DNA of 64,000 nt from Pagrus major (GCF_040436345.1 NC_133223.1:25794410-25858409), one strand, 5' to 3'. Positions 37,851 to 50,108 are shown, counted from the first letter of the stretch. Numbers and translations: made by a program. Notes: generated from the letters alone by a model not told the origin.

Positions 37851-40800
37851 TTAAGATCTGTGTTTGAACTTGAAGATGGTGGGAAAGATCTTGTTGTGAA
37901 GATACTGGACCCGACTCTCCAAAGTTCCCAGCTTCTCAAATTCAAAGTACGGGATCTGGAAGAGAAAGGGAGCAGAGATGTTGGTGGGCATTTTATGGGC
38001 AACAAAAAAAAAAAAAAAACATTACAAAGACAAAGCTCAAAATGAGCAAAGCTGTGGTGCACAACTGCAATGATCTAGTTTTACAATGAAGAAATTTGCA
38101 ACCTTCAATGATTCATTTGTGGAGTATTTGTCCAACAACTTTTCTCAAACATACCTGCACCACCTCGTAGCCCATCCTGCGGAGGTGTCTCCTTTTAGTG
38201 GCTTCCTTCCCCAGCAGGTGTTGTGTGTTGCTGCAGAAACGGGTCGGACCATCCAAACACAGTGCTATCCTGAAGGAAAAAGTTCAATCAGTTAAAGAAA
38301 AGGTGCAAATGTCAGATTGTAGATAACTGGTGTGTCAGTCTGATATTTATGTTGAGGCATTATGTTAAAACAGCATTTCAGAGGGTCGTGGGTCGTACCT
38401 TCTGTAAGTGTAATCCCACTGAGACAGAGGCAGAACATATCCCCTCTCATCCAGGCATATTTCCACATCTGGAAAAAAAAGAGCATGATATATGTGACAA
38501 TAATATGAAAATTACAGGCTAAATATTTAATTTGGGTGAATAAAGTTGATACTAATGTTCAGGAGACACATTAGATTCATAATCTTTTTCATGTTGATCA
38601 TATACTTGTGTATATTTGGATGGTTATCGCTTACCTATAGTGTATCCACCGTGAGTAAAGACCTTGGTGGAGTAAAAATGTCCCCCCAGCAGTTCTGTAA
38701 GTGGCCCTTTGACTTGTTTATACAGAAGACTGTCCATAGGTGTCTCAAAGGCATGGTCCACAGAGGAGAACTTCTTCACATGGAGGACGCAGGGCAGTCT
38801 GGGACCCTGATGAGGAAGACATTAAGGAGAGTTCATCACTGTAATCAATTATCTGACTCAATAACTTCCAAAACCTCTGATACATAAGCAGTTGTGTGAT
38901 GCTCACCCTGTAGTAACTGCATTCTAATGAGGCGGAGAGATTTAGCTGTGTCAGTTGTCCCAGTGCGTTCTTGTCCAATGGCTCCCCCTGGACTGTAGGA
39001 CAGACAAGGACAGCTTACATCACAGACATTACATTCAAACACATGCCTTACATACACACATATTACATAAACTGACATGTTGTACGTCCACGTGGTGCGA
39101 CGACTCGCCTCTTGTGTGTGACAGCTTTTTTCTTTAATAACTAGAACACCTCAAAAGTCTATTTTTTTGATATGTAGCCTTGAAGTTTAAGCATTGAGAT
39201 AATATTTTTTCATACAACTGAACATTATAAACTTTGCAACAGTAGACTTTGCCTTGAGCAACAAAGCAGCAAATGGTGAAGGGGTTTGACCTTGGCATTA
39301 TTTACCTTAACTATACATTTACAAACTGTATGTGAGCATACCTTGGAGCCTCTGCAGGAAGTACGGGCTGAAGACCTTGGACGTGTAGTTGAGCGGGAAG
39401 CGTTCCAGGTGGATGCAGGCGTGCAACACCTGGATCAGGGAGCGAGGCTGGAACTGGGAAAACCTTGTTGACAAAATGCTCTCCAGCTTCTTAAACATCT
39501 GGCTGGAGCACTGAGGAGTAAAGGAAAGATTAATAAGAACAGTCTATGCTGATAGTTTTTGATTTATATACAGTAACACACTATTACAAACAGCCCCCAC
39601 CTGTGGCAGATAGTTGAGTCTCCCCATGGCGACAATCTGTTTGGCGATCTGAAGGGTGGTGTGCGTTTCACCCTGGGACACAAAGTTCTCAGCCACAGCC
39701 TCGAAGATCGGCTCGGAGCGGCACCTCGTTTGCAGGCAGTACTCCATGACGGTGCTGATCAGCTCTGGATCGCCCTTTTCCAGCCGCCCTGACACACACA
39801 CACACACACACACACAGCACAGAACTTCAGGATTAGACAAAGCTTGAAGGATGCTGGGTCCATTTTGATCTAAACAGACAAGTTTCACTGAGGCCCGGTT
39901 GAGGAAGATAAAACCACACCTGGCAGGTGTTTCTCCATAGCAGCCAGGAGCTGTTCATCATGCTGCCCCAGGATCACCAGCGCAGAGAGCACCTTCACGA
40001 CTTCTTTGTCGGTGAAAGCTTTGAACACTCGCGATGCCCTGTGACTCAGCCTCGTCACCAGGGAAATGGACTGTGAATCAAATATCAGTATTAATATCCT
40101 CTGATAACACTTTGTACAATTTCAGGGTGGCAGAGACAAACATTCACACTGTGCTTAAAGGAAAAGTTCACCTTAAAATTAAAATGTAGTCATTATCTGT
40201 GAATTTCCATAGTCCACAAAACATTTCTGGAGCTTCAAAGCAAAACAGCATTGCAGCATTCTCCTAAACAGCTGAAAGGGTTGGGGACTCGTTTTAAAAC
40301 TTAAAAAAACTACTGAAAAAAAACATGCAATGGCTCCATACAGCATCTGGCTTAATCAAAGTTCCCGAAAGCCTTGGGATCCCTTATTGATTTGAAAATA
40401 CGTCACTTACACCCTTTTAAATCTGTAGTTTCCACTGTAGCTGCTAAGCTAAAAGCGTTAGTGCACACCTAATCTGAAGTGGGTGCACAAGCTCAACTGC
40501 ACATCAAGGGTGTAAATAACATCTTTATAAATCAGTTTGGAATCTTTGGGCTTCTTGAGACTTGGATGATGCCAGACAACCTGTATGGAGCCATTTTATG
40601 TTTCTTTTGGGTTGTTTCTTTACGTTTCTAGAAGAAGTCCCCGTCTACCTTCAGTTGTTTCGGAGAATGCTGCAACGCTGTTTTGCTGTGAGGCTCCAGA
40701 AATGTTTTGTGGACTTTTGTGGACATTGTCATTGAGGTGAGTAGATAATGACTGAATGTTCATGTTTGAGTGAACCTTTCCTTTAAAAGACACCTACAGC

Positions 40801-41738
40801 AAGAGGCCTTGGCAAACATAAATCTCATTCAGCACCACAAATCGAAGAGTAGCTGCTCTACCAACCTGCCTCTGCTGTAACTTCACAAGGAACTGCAGTA
40901 TCTCGCTGACTTGTCCCGCTGTCAGCTTTTGCACCAGCCTCTTCGTGTGCCTGTGCAAAGTGTACAGTGTGCGTGTGTGCTGCTGGTTGGCAGGATCGCG
41001 ACACAGAGCCAGCAGGGAGTACAATCTGACAGCCTCACTGGGAGAGACAACATCATCCGCCACTGCGACACCTACAGAGTCCAGGACCTCTGTGACCAGA
41101 CCTGACTGGCCGCCTTCCAGGGTGTGAGCCACCTTACCCAGGTGGCAGAGCTGCTTCACCTCGATGTCCCTTTTGGAGAGGAGCTGCAGGCACTCATTTA
41201 TCAGCCTGCGGACTAGAGGGCTGTGTGCGTCAAGGCCAAACTCAACACATGCTCCGAGTAAAGTTGCCAGTCCCTCTGCCCTGTCGCTGCTGGGGAAGTC
41301 TGCCAGCCTGGAGCACAGCTCAGGGATCACCTCCCCTTCAAACAGAGACTGCATGTTGACCAATGCAGCTGCTTCGCTCTGTGGTTTGGTGTAGGGGCTG
41401 TATGGAGAGAGGTGTGGGGCTGGTCTCAGAGCAGCTGCAGGTGGCACACGTCTTCCGAGCTGGTACACTGTCAGATCATCCTCTCTTTTCCCTGGTATGG
41501 GCACATGGCTGAGGGGGGGCTCTGCGCTCACCTGCTGGACCACTGCGGTGTTCACGTGCGTGCCATGGAAATTACGCACGCCGGTTACGCACGGCTCTTG
41601 CCTTTTGCAAGCAAAATCCACATTAGAGCATCTGCCCGCCGGACTGCAGAGAATTAAAGCACGATGAAGAGGAAGACACGTTGAGGTGTGCTGACAGGCT
41701 GCTCTGACAGACGAGGAGATGCAAGCGATGGACTTCAT
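37851..41738 (-). CDS. fastkd3: FAST kinase domain-containing protein 3, mitochondrial
   Basis: Nine coding exons on the minus strand (41738-40866, 40070-39920, 39788-39601, 39510-39342, 38992-38907, 38806-38635, 38468-38399, 38269-38155, 37955-37851) join in phase to 642 residues; human FASTKD3 is about 660. The start MKSIACISSSVRAA is rich in Arg, Ser and Cys with few acids, as in a mitochondrial presequence. The FAST_1/FAST_2 region (about residues 390-560) has GRLNYLP, FQPRSLIQVLHAC, FSPYFLQRLQ and YTIDVEICLDERG. The C-terminal RAP domain (about 570-620) has IALCLDGPTRFCSN, HLLGKEATKRRHL and MGYEVVQIPYFE. The RAP wording is what I recall for FASTKD3; FASTKD2 and FASTK differ. Family role: control of mitochondrial mRNAs including COX1 expression. 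Convergent with cfap65. Confidence 0.88.
39792..39815 (-). repeat. fastkd3: (TG)n tract at a fastkd3 splice acceptor
   Basis: On the minus strand about twelve TG units run directly into the CAG acceptor of the exon 39601-39788, taking the place of a normal polypyrimidine tract. The intron (39789-39919) is only 131 bp. Confidence 0.9.
40159..40782. mobile_element. TTAA-type foldback MITE R2 filling a fastkd3 intron
   Basis: TTAA flanks the element at 40155-40158 and 40783-40786. The left end is AGGAAAAGTTCACC and the right end, reverse complemented, is AGGAAAGGTTCACTC. Both arms then share GTCATTATCT and AGTCCACAAAACATTTCTGG, followed by CAGCATTCTCC; the inverted arms extend over some 150 bp. 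It makes up most of the 795-bp intron 40071-40865 and has no transposase frame. It is the longest copy of the family seen at 3565 and 12309. Confidence 0.85.
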
Positions 41739-42250
41739 TGTCGTCGTGCAACAGCTCCTTCCTGTGTCAGAACACAAGAGAAGGACGAGAAAAGTCCAAA
41801 TTTAACACAGTTTCAGGCAAAGTTTAAAGAGAAGCGACAGGAAGAGAAAGGTGGGACTTGAACGCACCGCAAGGAAACAGTTACACAAGCGAACCGCCAA
41901 CTTTAAAATGAATCAGTGTTTCATGAATTAAATGAATTAAACGTAGCTACAAAGCTAATTAAAACTTTAAAGAGTGAAGACGTCTTACCCTCAGAGAGAC
42001 AGCAGTGTTGTGAGGCGGGGCAGCGATATGTTACAGAACTCTCCTTCAATGTTTGGTAACAGCTTGTGTAATGTTACATGTGTTTACACGTGCTGCCGCC
42101 CGCTGGTCAAACCGGATACTGCAGGCCGGCTGCGTGTTACGTGCTCAGGTGCTCTGTGATTGGTCGAGCCGTGCCAAGGGGCGGGCAGGCGTGGCCACAT
42201 GAGGTTGTGATTGGCAGATCGTTTTTAACACGCTGCACTACATAGTAAAC
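41739..42250 (-). promoter_or_regulatory. fastkd3: fastkd3 5' UTR, first intron and promoter
   Basis: Minus-strand acceptor TTCTGACACAG before 41761 and donor GAGG|GTAAGA at 41989/41988 define a non-coding first exon beginning near 42040-42060. Upstream, minus-strand CCAAT boxes (ATTGG on plus) occur in TGATTGGTCGAGCC (about 42159-42172) and TGATTGGCAGATC (about 42209-42221). The block 42000-42200 is GC-rich with several CpGs, as in a housekeeping promoter. A CTCF-like word (CCAGCGGGCGGCAG on minus, near 42097-42110) is two bases from consensus. Confidence 0.5.
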
Positions 42251-42578
42251 GTCCAATGATGATGATGTCACGTATTAAATAGGCTTGAAAAATACATGGG
42301 AGTAAGAATAAACACAGAAATGTCTCCAGCATGCTGTAATCAACTGGGTTTTAGGAATATACTCTGTTGGTGAAATGCAGAATATATTATTTATTGACTT
42401 AAAGTGATCAAAGTAAAATATAACAATAAAAATCAAATTAATAAACAATGTACTGGGATCAGCTGTTAAAATATCCTTCATGTATCAGGTGTATTTCCTT
42501 TTTGTTATGGTTAATAAAACATACAAATGCTTTGTAGTGCCCACGTAGCATAAGCCATTAATAAAACGAATATTTTAG

Positions 42579-42789
42579 GTTGCCAGGTCATGATAATCCT
42601 CTCAATATCCTTTCGATTTTGTCATAACGTATGGGAGTTTTTAATATTGGTTATCCATTAATAAACACTTGTGGTCTTTACAGCTTCAAGTAAGCCATGA
42701 GCCTGCATTTAGAAGTGTTAATAAGTACAAAATAATGGATTTTGGTCAATATTTGCTCTCGACTTTTTCTTTTTTACAACCTGGCAACC
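42579..42789. mobile_element. Candidate MITE with GGTTGCCAGGT ends
   Basis: GGTTGCCAGGTC (42579-42590) and AACCTGGCAACC (42778-42789) are inverted copies differing at one base, enclosing about 190 bp of AT-rich sequence with several TTAATAA words. No clear target duplication was found, so the element boundary is tentative. Confidence 0.4.
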
Positions 42790-42799
42790 CCAAAAGTTA

Positions 42800-45160
42800 T
42801 TCTTAATAAAAGCTTAGTACATATCTATAAAGCGTTAGCACTTTGGTAAAGCCATTAGTTACAACGTACAAACCAGCTGTCAGTTTATAGATATAGACTA
42901 TATGCACCACCATCTGGCCTTTTACTTAGACGGTGCAGAATGAAGAGAGAAAGTTGTCAGTAGAAATACTGATCTAAACAAGCCTCTTAGGTTTAATGAT
43001 TTGTTTTGAGGATGCATGGAGACTTGTTGCAATATGATAACAATCGAGGGCGTCGCTTTGTGTTGGAAAGTGGTGCTGACATAACGGCTCAGATGAGAAA
43101 AACTTCCTTTAAATAGTCATCATATGTGGTTTAAGGCAACGTTATGATGGGATAGTGTGAGGTCACATTAGATAATCACGATGGGGTGAAAAAATTGCAT
43201 TTTTTTTTGGTTTGTTAGTTAAACTTCCTTCGTGCAAGCTCCTTTTCAGCACATTTTTAACTAACTGTGCTTTTACAAAGTGATGTGGCCATTTCAAAAA
43301 GTGGTGGTGACACGTCCCCGGTGTAAATGACCTATAATAATGAAAGACTGTTTTGGGTAAAGTAAAGTAAATCTTTCCTCGGAGATTTACAGGACTAAAA
43401 AGAAAGTTGTGCAACTGTTGGGAGCTAAACAGTTTCATTTACCCGGTATTTTCAGTTTATGTAATTATTTAGAATTTCAATGACACAAATGCTTGAATGT
43501 TTTTTTGAATGTGTAGTCACTGGGATTGGTGTTATTTCCCTGGAAGTGAGTCACTTAAACATTATCCTCCTCCTCCTCCTGCTGGATTAGTAGGCAGTTT
43601 CCTATCAGCAGCTTTGAACAATGCCCACAAGATGGTGCTATATACAAACAAACTGCCTTACCTCATAATTCACATTGCCTCAAGTCACAAGCTGAGCTTT
43701 ATGTTATCCACATTCAAATCATAATTATAATTCAGTGATATATAGCTTTTGCTCCAGTATGGACTGTCTGCAATCAGTTCAAATGATGCAGAGCTTGCTT
43801 GTATTGCAGGACACACGTCGAATATCTGTCGAAAATCTTTGCGTGTTTTTTTCCTGTGATGGCACAAAATGTATGCATGTGTTAATGATTGGGGTTATTC
43901 TTCAAACGAAAGAGTCCTGAGACATTAAAAGGAGCAATTTTTGTGATGAGTATTGACTCTGATATCAGAGTGTAAGAAGGTCAATACAGGAATGTGCTTC
44001 TGTTAGAGGGCCCGTGTGTGTGTCGAGCGCTCTGCGTTTGTGTGTGTGTGCATGTGTGTGGCTGGTGAGACACAGCGTATGTGAATGAGGGCTGAGCCGA
44101 AAGTCATCTGCACCCCATATCTCTGAGACAATCTGTGTGTGTGTGAGGGAGAGAGAGGGAGTGTGTGTGTGTGTGTGTGTTACCCATCTGGCCGGTTCCC
44201 TCTCTATCTCTTTGCAACACCACAAGCCCTCTGGACACGAGTTGGACGGAGAAGAAAGAGTAAAAAGGACCCGGAGCTTTCAAATGGAGAGCATGGCAGA
44301 CCAGATAAGATCTGTTATAATAAAGTTACTGTTCTGCCAGTAATGCTGATGAATCACACTGAATAGTCACCCTGGCTGTGTGTGTCTGTCTGTGTGTGTG
44401 TTTGTGTTTAGACAGCAAAGTGGAAAAGTGAGTAAAAAATGAGTTTACATTTGTGTTGCTGTAATAAATCTTATTACGCCTACTGTATATTCCAGTTTGT
44501 TGTGACAGAAGTGCACTTTTGAATTTTGGATTACAAACACTGGACATTAAAAAAAAAAAACACACACACATGACAAAGACAAGAAGAACTTCCTTGTGCT
44601 GGTGAGTGAAATCTGGCAAAACAAGTTGGAAAACTTACAAAATGCCATTAACACAGTGGAAACACATGCACACACGAACACACACACAGTGTATGGGAAT
44701 AACATCACACCGCGCTTTGGCCAAATCTAATCTAATAATCAAAAGTTCAGCTGTGATGTTATCATTACTCACAAATGGATGTGACGCATTTGGAGAACAT
44801 GTCCACTCTGTCCCCGTCTCGCCTAAATTATTGCTGCTATTGGATTAAAAATAACACAGACCAAATGGTTAACTTTACTGGGAAATTAGGGAAGTCTGGT
44901 AGTTCATCATGGCCGTATCAAATGTTGTGGAAACTTGACAGAAGATGTCAAATAAGTTATCCAAGTGTTGTGACAGCGGAGGAACATGCAGTGCTTTTTT
45001 TTTAAATACATCCAAACATCTGATCAATACATGAGTTAGCTGGAGAAAGGCGTATAAGCTGCTAAAGGGTTGATGTCATAACCTGTAAAACTCTGGCTGT
45101 GTGAAGGCCTTTGGCAGCTATTTTATTATTGTCCTCCTCTAAAAATTGTAAGACATATTC
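42800..45160. other. Gene-free interval between fastkd3 and wnt6, part 1
   Basis: The interval is AT-rich with GT microsatellites (about 44032-44050 and 44162-44181). Open frames of up to 97 codons lack start context, splice sites or motifs. Nothing is supported as a gene or RNA. Confidence 0.4.
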
Positions 45161-45169
45161 CTGAATAAG

Positions 45170-45260
45170 GGCATTTGTGGAAGAAGTATTCAGACAGCAA
45201 TACCACAATATAAAAATACTCCATTACACGTAAACATTACACATTTTGATTGATATATGA
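45170..45260 (+). repeat. Fragment of a common fish repeat
   Basis: GTGGAAGAAGTATTCAGAC and GCAATACCACAATATAAAAA, then TACTCCATTACACGTAA, resemble a widespread teleost repeat (…AGAAGTACTCAGA…AAAAATACTCCATTACAAGTAA…). Only a short piece is present. Confidence 0.45.
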
Positions 45261-45689
45261 TATTTTCCCGCATGCGATGTTACAAATGCATTTTATTGTA
45301 GCGCCATAGCTGTTAAAACCTACATATTTGTCTTGTTGAGTGTTTTCAGACTGTAGTGTGACCTGATTGGTCCCTGTGGGTCAGCTAACCTATTTAAGTC
45401 TCTCCTATTGTCTTGTAAAATCACCTGATGAAGGTCTTGTCCTTAAAAGTAGAATTACTCATTGCTGTATTGAAGCAGAATGGCCCAGTTATTTCCACTT
45501 ATCCTTAGAAAGTTTCCTGGACAAGGTGCCCTCATTCACACCTGCAGTCTGGTCATACAAAGTCTCCAATCAACCTCTGGACTGTACATAGATATGTGTT
45601 TAATAATTTGATTATTGTCATTGCAACACATGGACAGCATTTTAACTCATCAACGAGGAGCTCATTTCACTGCTTTTCTTTTTTATACA

Positions 45690-46050
45690 ATCCCGATTCC
45701 AAGTTGGAACGCTGCGCAAAACATGAGCAAAAACAGAATTCATGAACCCGTGTAGTTTTATCCTTTATACAGTCATGTGTTTCACGAAGCGGTGAACCTC
45801 GCCCCGTTCTTGCTTGTGAACGACTGAGCCTTGCGAGGACGCAACTATCATACCCAATCACCACACTGTCACCTGTTACCTGTGAACCTGTTTACCTGTG
45901 GAATGTTCCGAACAGGTGTTTTTGGAGCATTCCACAACTTTCCCAGTCTTTTGATGCCCCCGTCCCAACTTATTATAAACGTGTCGCTGGCAATGAATTC
46001 AGAATAAGCATATACTTATAAATCTCAATAAAGGTGACGAGGTAAAACAA
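45690..46050 (-). mobile_element. Tc1/mariner-like non-autonomous element R8, copy 2
   Basis: Read on minus, it gives CACCTGTTCGGAACATTCC, ACAGGTAAACAGG, GGCTCAGTCGTTCACAAGC, GGGCGAGGTTCACC and GAAACACATGACTGTATAAA, matching copy 1 at 13722-14170. It ends with AGCGTTCCAACTTGGAATCG. No transposase frame remains. Confidence 0.7.
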
Positions 46051-46059
46051 ACATGTTGT

Positions 46060-47367
46060 CGTTGTCCTGTTTTCAATTGATCATGTCAAAAAGGACTGGA
46101 AAATGATCACACTCTGTTCTGTTTTTTGTTTTTTTTCATCGACTTTCTTGGAATCAGGGTTCATCTATTAACTTTCAGTGTTGCCAGTGTGCGTCACCAA
46201 AACACACTGTCAATCATTTTCCAAACTTTATATGTTTACATCCAGTTTTGCGAGCTTTCAGCTTTCTTCTTCCCTGCCTTTGTTGGCACATTTCTGCATT
46301 TCTTGTTGCACTACCATCACCTGTAGATCAGTGGAATAGCATGAATCCATCGGCAGAATGTATAATGTCACCCATGTGATTGTATAGCAACAAAAACAGG
46401 GACCCAATCTTATAAAAACATTGCTCCAAACTCCACGGGGCACCTTTAAGAAACTATGGCAACTATAGCTGTCAAGTAGAAGGGTAAAAAGTGAAATATT
46501 TAATTTAGACTTCTTGATTAAATGTAATCAAATGTTGCTATTAACTTTATTAAAGCTATAACATGCAAAGAAAGCTCAAGCACTTTTGTGTAGCTGGAAT
46601 TTATCTTGTGAATTTATGATGTGAGCTATGAATTTAAGTGTTTCCAGTCATGTTTTTGGGTATAGCTTTTTATTTTTTTGATCTCCCTTTAAAGCAATTA
46701 AAGAGAAGTTACAAGAAATGCATTTATAAAAGCATAAATTGAGTCAAACCTTGCCAAAACTCAATGGTGAAAACTCGAGGGGCTAAACACAGACACTTTG
46801 TAGTTGTGTGTTTTGTAATCCTCGACTCTCTGCCTGTGTACAAATATGGCACTGCTGCAGGAGGAGATTCTGTCAGAGATAACTTGAACAATTCAAATTC
46901 CTTTGGCAATTCAAGTGATGTAAGTTAAACCTTACTGAGAAAAGATCTGTACCTGGTTCACTGGAACCTTCAGGTTTAACTCCTTATCACCGCCATCGGT
47001 TCAGGATCACAATTTATTCTTCCAGATGACCAGTCGATTGGTGGATTCCAAGTGTCTGCTTACTGTTATGATCCAAATAATGTGCGTCCAATTATAATAG
47101 GGTCACTGAGGCGAACCCTATGAGAGACAAAAAGCAGGATATAAATGAATCACACCGAATTATGTAGCTTTTGTTGACAGATTGCAGCCATTCTCTGTGA
47201 GAGGCTTTTGTCTGGAACAGGCTTTACTTTCATTACTTGCTGTAACAAGACCAAATTTTGTACAACCTCAGTTCCTTCCTCCGAAAACAAACTTTCTGCT
47301 GTTGGACATGTAAAATCATGTGGCAGCGTGAGGTATCAATATTTTATACTACAGCCTCTCACACTTT

Positions 47368-47403
<36 letters not shown>

Positions 47404-48100
47404 CAGTTTTGAAGGAATTTCATGAACATGCCTTTCTCCTGGGGATTCCAGGGATGACTGTGGTTTGTTTTAAAAAGGTTAGGGCCATCATGTGTTTCTG
47501 ATTTAGATCTAATTCAAGTTGTCATATAAAATATTATCTCCGATGGGATTTCTGCTCATTTTCGATCATAACCGAACGGGGAATGTGTTTTGTGGACTTT
47601 ACAGAGTGGGCGAGGCACTTTTCTGTGGAAACAAAAGGGCACACGTGTGGCACAGAGAAAGGGAGAAGGGAAAAGAGTAGGAGGGTGAAAGAGAATCACA
47701 TCCAGAGATAGGTGGTGCATTCTGGCAGACAGTAGGAATCCATTTCACGCCCAGATGAAAGCAGTGTGAGAGGGGGAATGTGTGCGTAGCCTGTGTATGA
47801 TAGGTGTGGCGGGACAGGGGTTAGGCCTGTTAGCTTTTCCTAGGTGGAGGAGTGAGGGAGGAAACACTTCATAACCCCGACCAATTTTCTTTCAGTTCCA
47901 TCAGTGACAGACCTAAGGGGAAACCACAAGTTATTACAACCAATAGTTTATTTAGTATTTTCTCTCAGCAGATAAGCCTTCTCGTACGAGACTGTCCAAT
48001 ACAGTTTGACACATTGTGCAGAATAATACAACATTCCAGTACAGTATATTCACTGACCCTGTGACTCGCCTGACATGAAAATGCATTGGACATATAGCTG
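46060..48100. other. Gene-free interval, microsatellite at 47372-47402
   Basis: A (GT)n run of about fifteen units at 47372-47402 is the only clear feature. No exon or recognised element was found. Confidence 0.4.
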
Positions 48101-48149
48101 TTGTGCAAGAGGATGTTGTATCAGGGTACATATAGTTTAGGTCCTATAT

Positions 48150-48612
48150 TCACTGTATCTTTGGTAAACATGTTCCCAGGCTCCTATGTTTCCAGGGTCT
48201 TATGTTCCCCAAGTTCTACATATGTGCTCTTCCAAGGTCCTAGTATGTTCCCAGGTTCCTGTTTTCCAGGTTTCCAGAGTCCCATGTTCCCAAGGCCCAA
48301 TCCTACCAGGGTCCTATGTTCTCCATTTTACATATGTGGTCTCCCAGGGTCCTTGTGTGTTCCCGGGGTCCTTTTTCCCAACGTTCTGTTTTCCCAGGGT
48401 CCTAAGTTCTCAAGTTCATATGTTCCTGGTGTCCTATGTTTCTATGGTCCTATGTTACCAGGATCCCATGCTCCCCAAACCCTATGTTCCCAGGGTCCTA
48501 TGTTCTCCAGTTCTATGTATTTGCTCTAGTATGTTCCTGAGGTCCTGTGTTACCAGAGTCCTGTTTTCCTAAGTTAGAGGTCCTATGTTTTCAGGTTCTT
48601 ATGTTCCCCAGC
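48150..48612 (+). repeat. Degenerate CCTATGTTCCCAGGGT minisatellite
   Basis: Variants of GGTCCTATGTTCCCAGG recur about twenty times with unit lengths near 15-25 bases, sometimes expanded by TCTACATATGTG or CTCCA words. Long frames (142 and 128 codons) exist only because the repeat lacks stop codons in those frames. No coding signal is inferred. Confidence 0.85.
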
Positions 48613-48719
48613 TCTCGGGTTAAGGTAAGGTTAAAGTGACTCAAACACAATCGGCGGGTTAATGACTATGGAACCTTGGGAACTGCGCTCCCACTAAGAG
48701 TCTATGCTGGCTGCTCTGT

Positions 48720-49150
48720 AAGGCTGCACTCAGGCACAGTGATACCTTGAACTATATGCTAACGCTGGCAAGGCAACATGTTCACATCGTCAATGCCTGC
48801 ATACTGATATTTAGCAGGTATAATGTTTATCATGTTCACCATCTTAGTTTAGCATGTTAGCATGCTTACATTGGCTTATTAGCACTTAACGCAAAGTACA
48901 GCTGAGTATGAGGTGAATGTCATCATCAGTTTTTCATCATATTTTTCATCATATGGGGACATGAAGTACATGAAGTATCTAATAGTTTTGAAGACATTTT
49001 GCAAAAAAAACAAAAGCTTCAAGCTTGTGGTGACGCTGTAGGAGATGTCAGGGGATCAACAAAGTCATCACAGGGACCATTGAATCCATCCAACAGTCGC
49101 TGAAATATTTCACTCTGGACCATGTTATGCTGTGAGATCAAGTCCAACTA
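48720..49150 (+). repeat. Dispersed repeat R5, copy 2 (longer)
   Basis: CACCATCTTAGTTTAGCATG, TTAGCATGCTTAC and GTACAGCTGAGTATGAGG match 9960-10135. The copy goes on through GTGACGCTGTAGGAGATGTC, AGGGGATCAACAAAGTCATC and TCGCTGAAATATTTCACTCT, wording I recognise from the same fish repeat. Confidence 0.6.
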
Positions 49151-49499
49151 TTGTCATGTCACAAGTAAATCCCTGTTCCACCCCAATATTCTTCTCTTTA
49201 ATACATAATATAATATATTCCATTACTGTTATTCTGCAAAATATCTTACAAAGCAACAACAATGTTAAAAGTTTAATGTAATGACTAAAAAATGCAGTGT
49301 TGGCAGCTCCCAGTGAAGCTCCTGTATCTATCAGGGCGTTCTCCTTTACAACACTTAACTAAGTCCCAACAGATGTATTATACATACTGGAAGGACAAGT
49401 CACATATCTCCACTCTGAGCTATGTGATTAAGATGAAACAGTCAGGGAATAAACAACTGAGGGGACTCAAGTTGATCAGAAAGCTGTTTAAGGTCAGCA

Positions 49500-49640
49500 T
49501 GGCGTCATGGGAAGGGTGGGAACAAGGGTAGAGAGACTACCCTTAAACCAGACAATACTGGTTCGAGCTCCTGTGCTGGCTCCTGCTGAAGTGTCTTTGA
49601 GCAGGACACTGAATCTCTTGCTCTGAGAGTTGTAACTTAC
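49500..49640 (+). mobile_element. Degenerate tRNA-derived SINE
   Basis: GTAGAGAGACTACCC (A-box-like), ACTGGTTCGAGCTCC (B box) and then AAGTGTCTTTGAGCAGGACA and CTGAATC follow the order of the SINE at 6320-6500, here on plus. The tRNA head is badly eroded. Confidence 0.6.
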
Positions 49641-49669
49641 AGGTAGAGAGGAGCAAAAGAAACACTTAA

Positions 49670-50108
49670 AGGAGACCTATTATATCTTTTTGTCCTTTTC
49701 CCCTTTTTCCCACACCAACAGAAGCTCCTCTCTCCCGCAGAAAACACTGCTCCTGAAACGCCTCGTCGATAGTCTCACCTTTACTACGTCACCACGTCAC
49801 ACATTTCCATAGTTTATCTCTAGAGGCTAGTTTGGCAACTAAGAATTAAATTAGCACAGCTGCTCTGCTGTTTTTAGCGGTGCTGGCTCAGGCGTGTGTG
49901 AGCTGACCAATCAGAGCAGGAGAGGGGGGCCTTAAAGAGACAGGAGCTAAAACAGAGCGTTTCCGACAGAGGGGGAATACAGTGCTGCAGGACTGGACAG
50001 TGTGAGAGAGCTGATGCGTTTTTTTTTAGCATTAGAGCATGTAAGCCTGTTCTAGCTGTAACCAAAATACAAATTTGAACATAAAAATGAGCGTAATACA
50101 TCTCTTTT
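49670..50108 (+). mobile_element. Dispersed element R4, copy 2
   Basis: This is the second copy of 7895-8397, same orientation. Its edges are AGGAGACCTATTAT and, reverse complemented, AAAAGAGATGTATTAC, which form imperfect terminal inverted repeats. TTAA precedes the left edge (49666-49669). Confidence 0.75.

Noticed and set aside
37851-41738. Assignment to FASTK or FASTKD2
   Set aside because: GRLNYLP is shared with FASTK, but the RAP domain wording and the FSPYFLQRLQ region fit FASTKD3 as I know it.
48101-48572. Open frames of 142 and 128 codons
   Set aside because: Both lie in the degenerate minisatellite; their residues repeat with the DNA unit and no splice or promoter context supports them.
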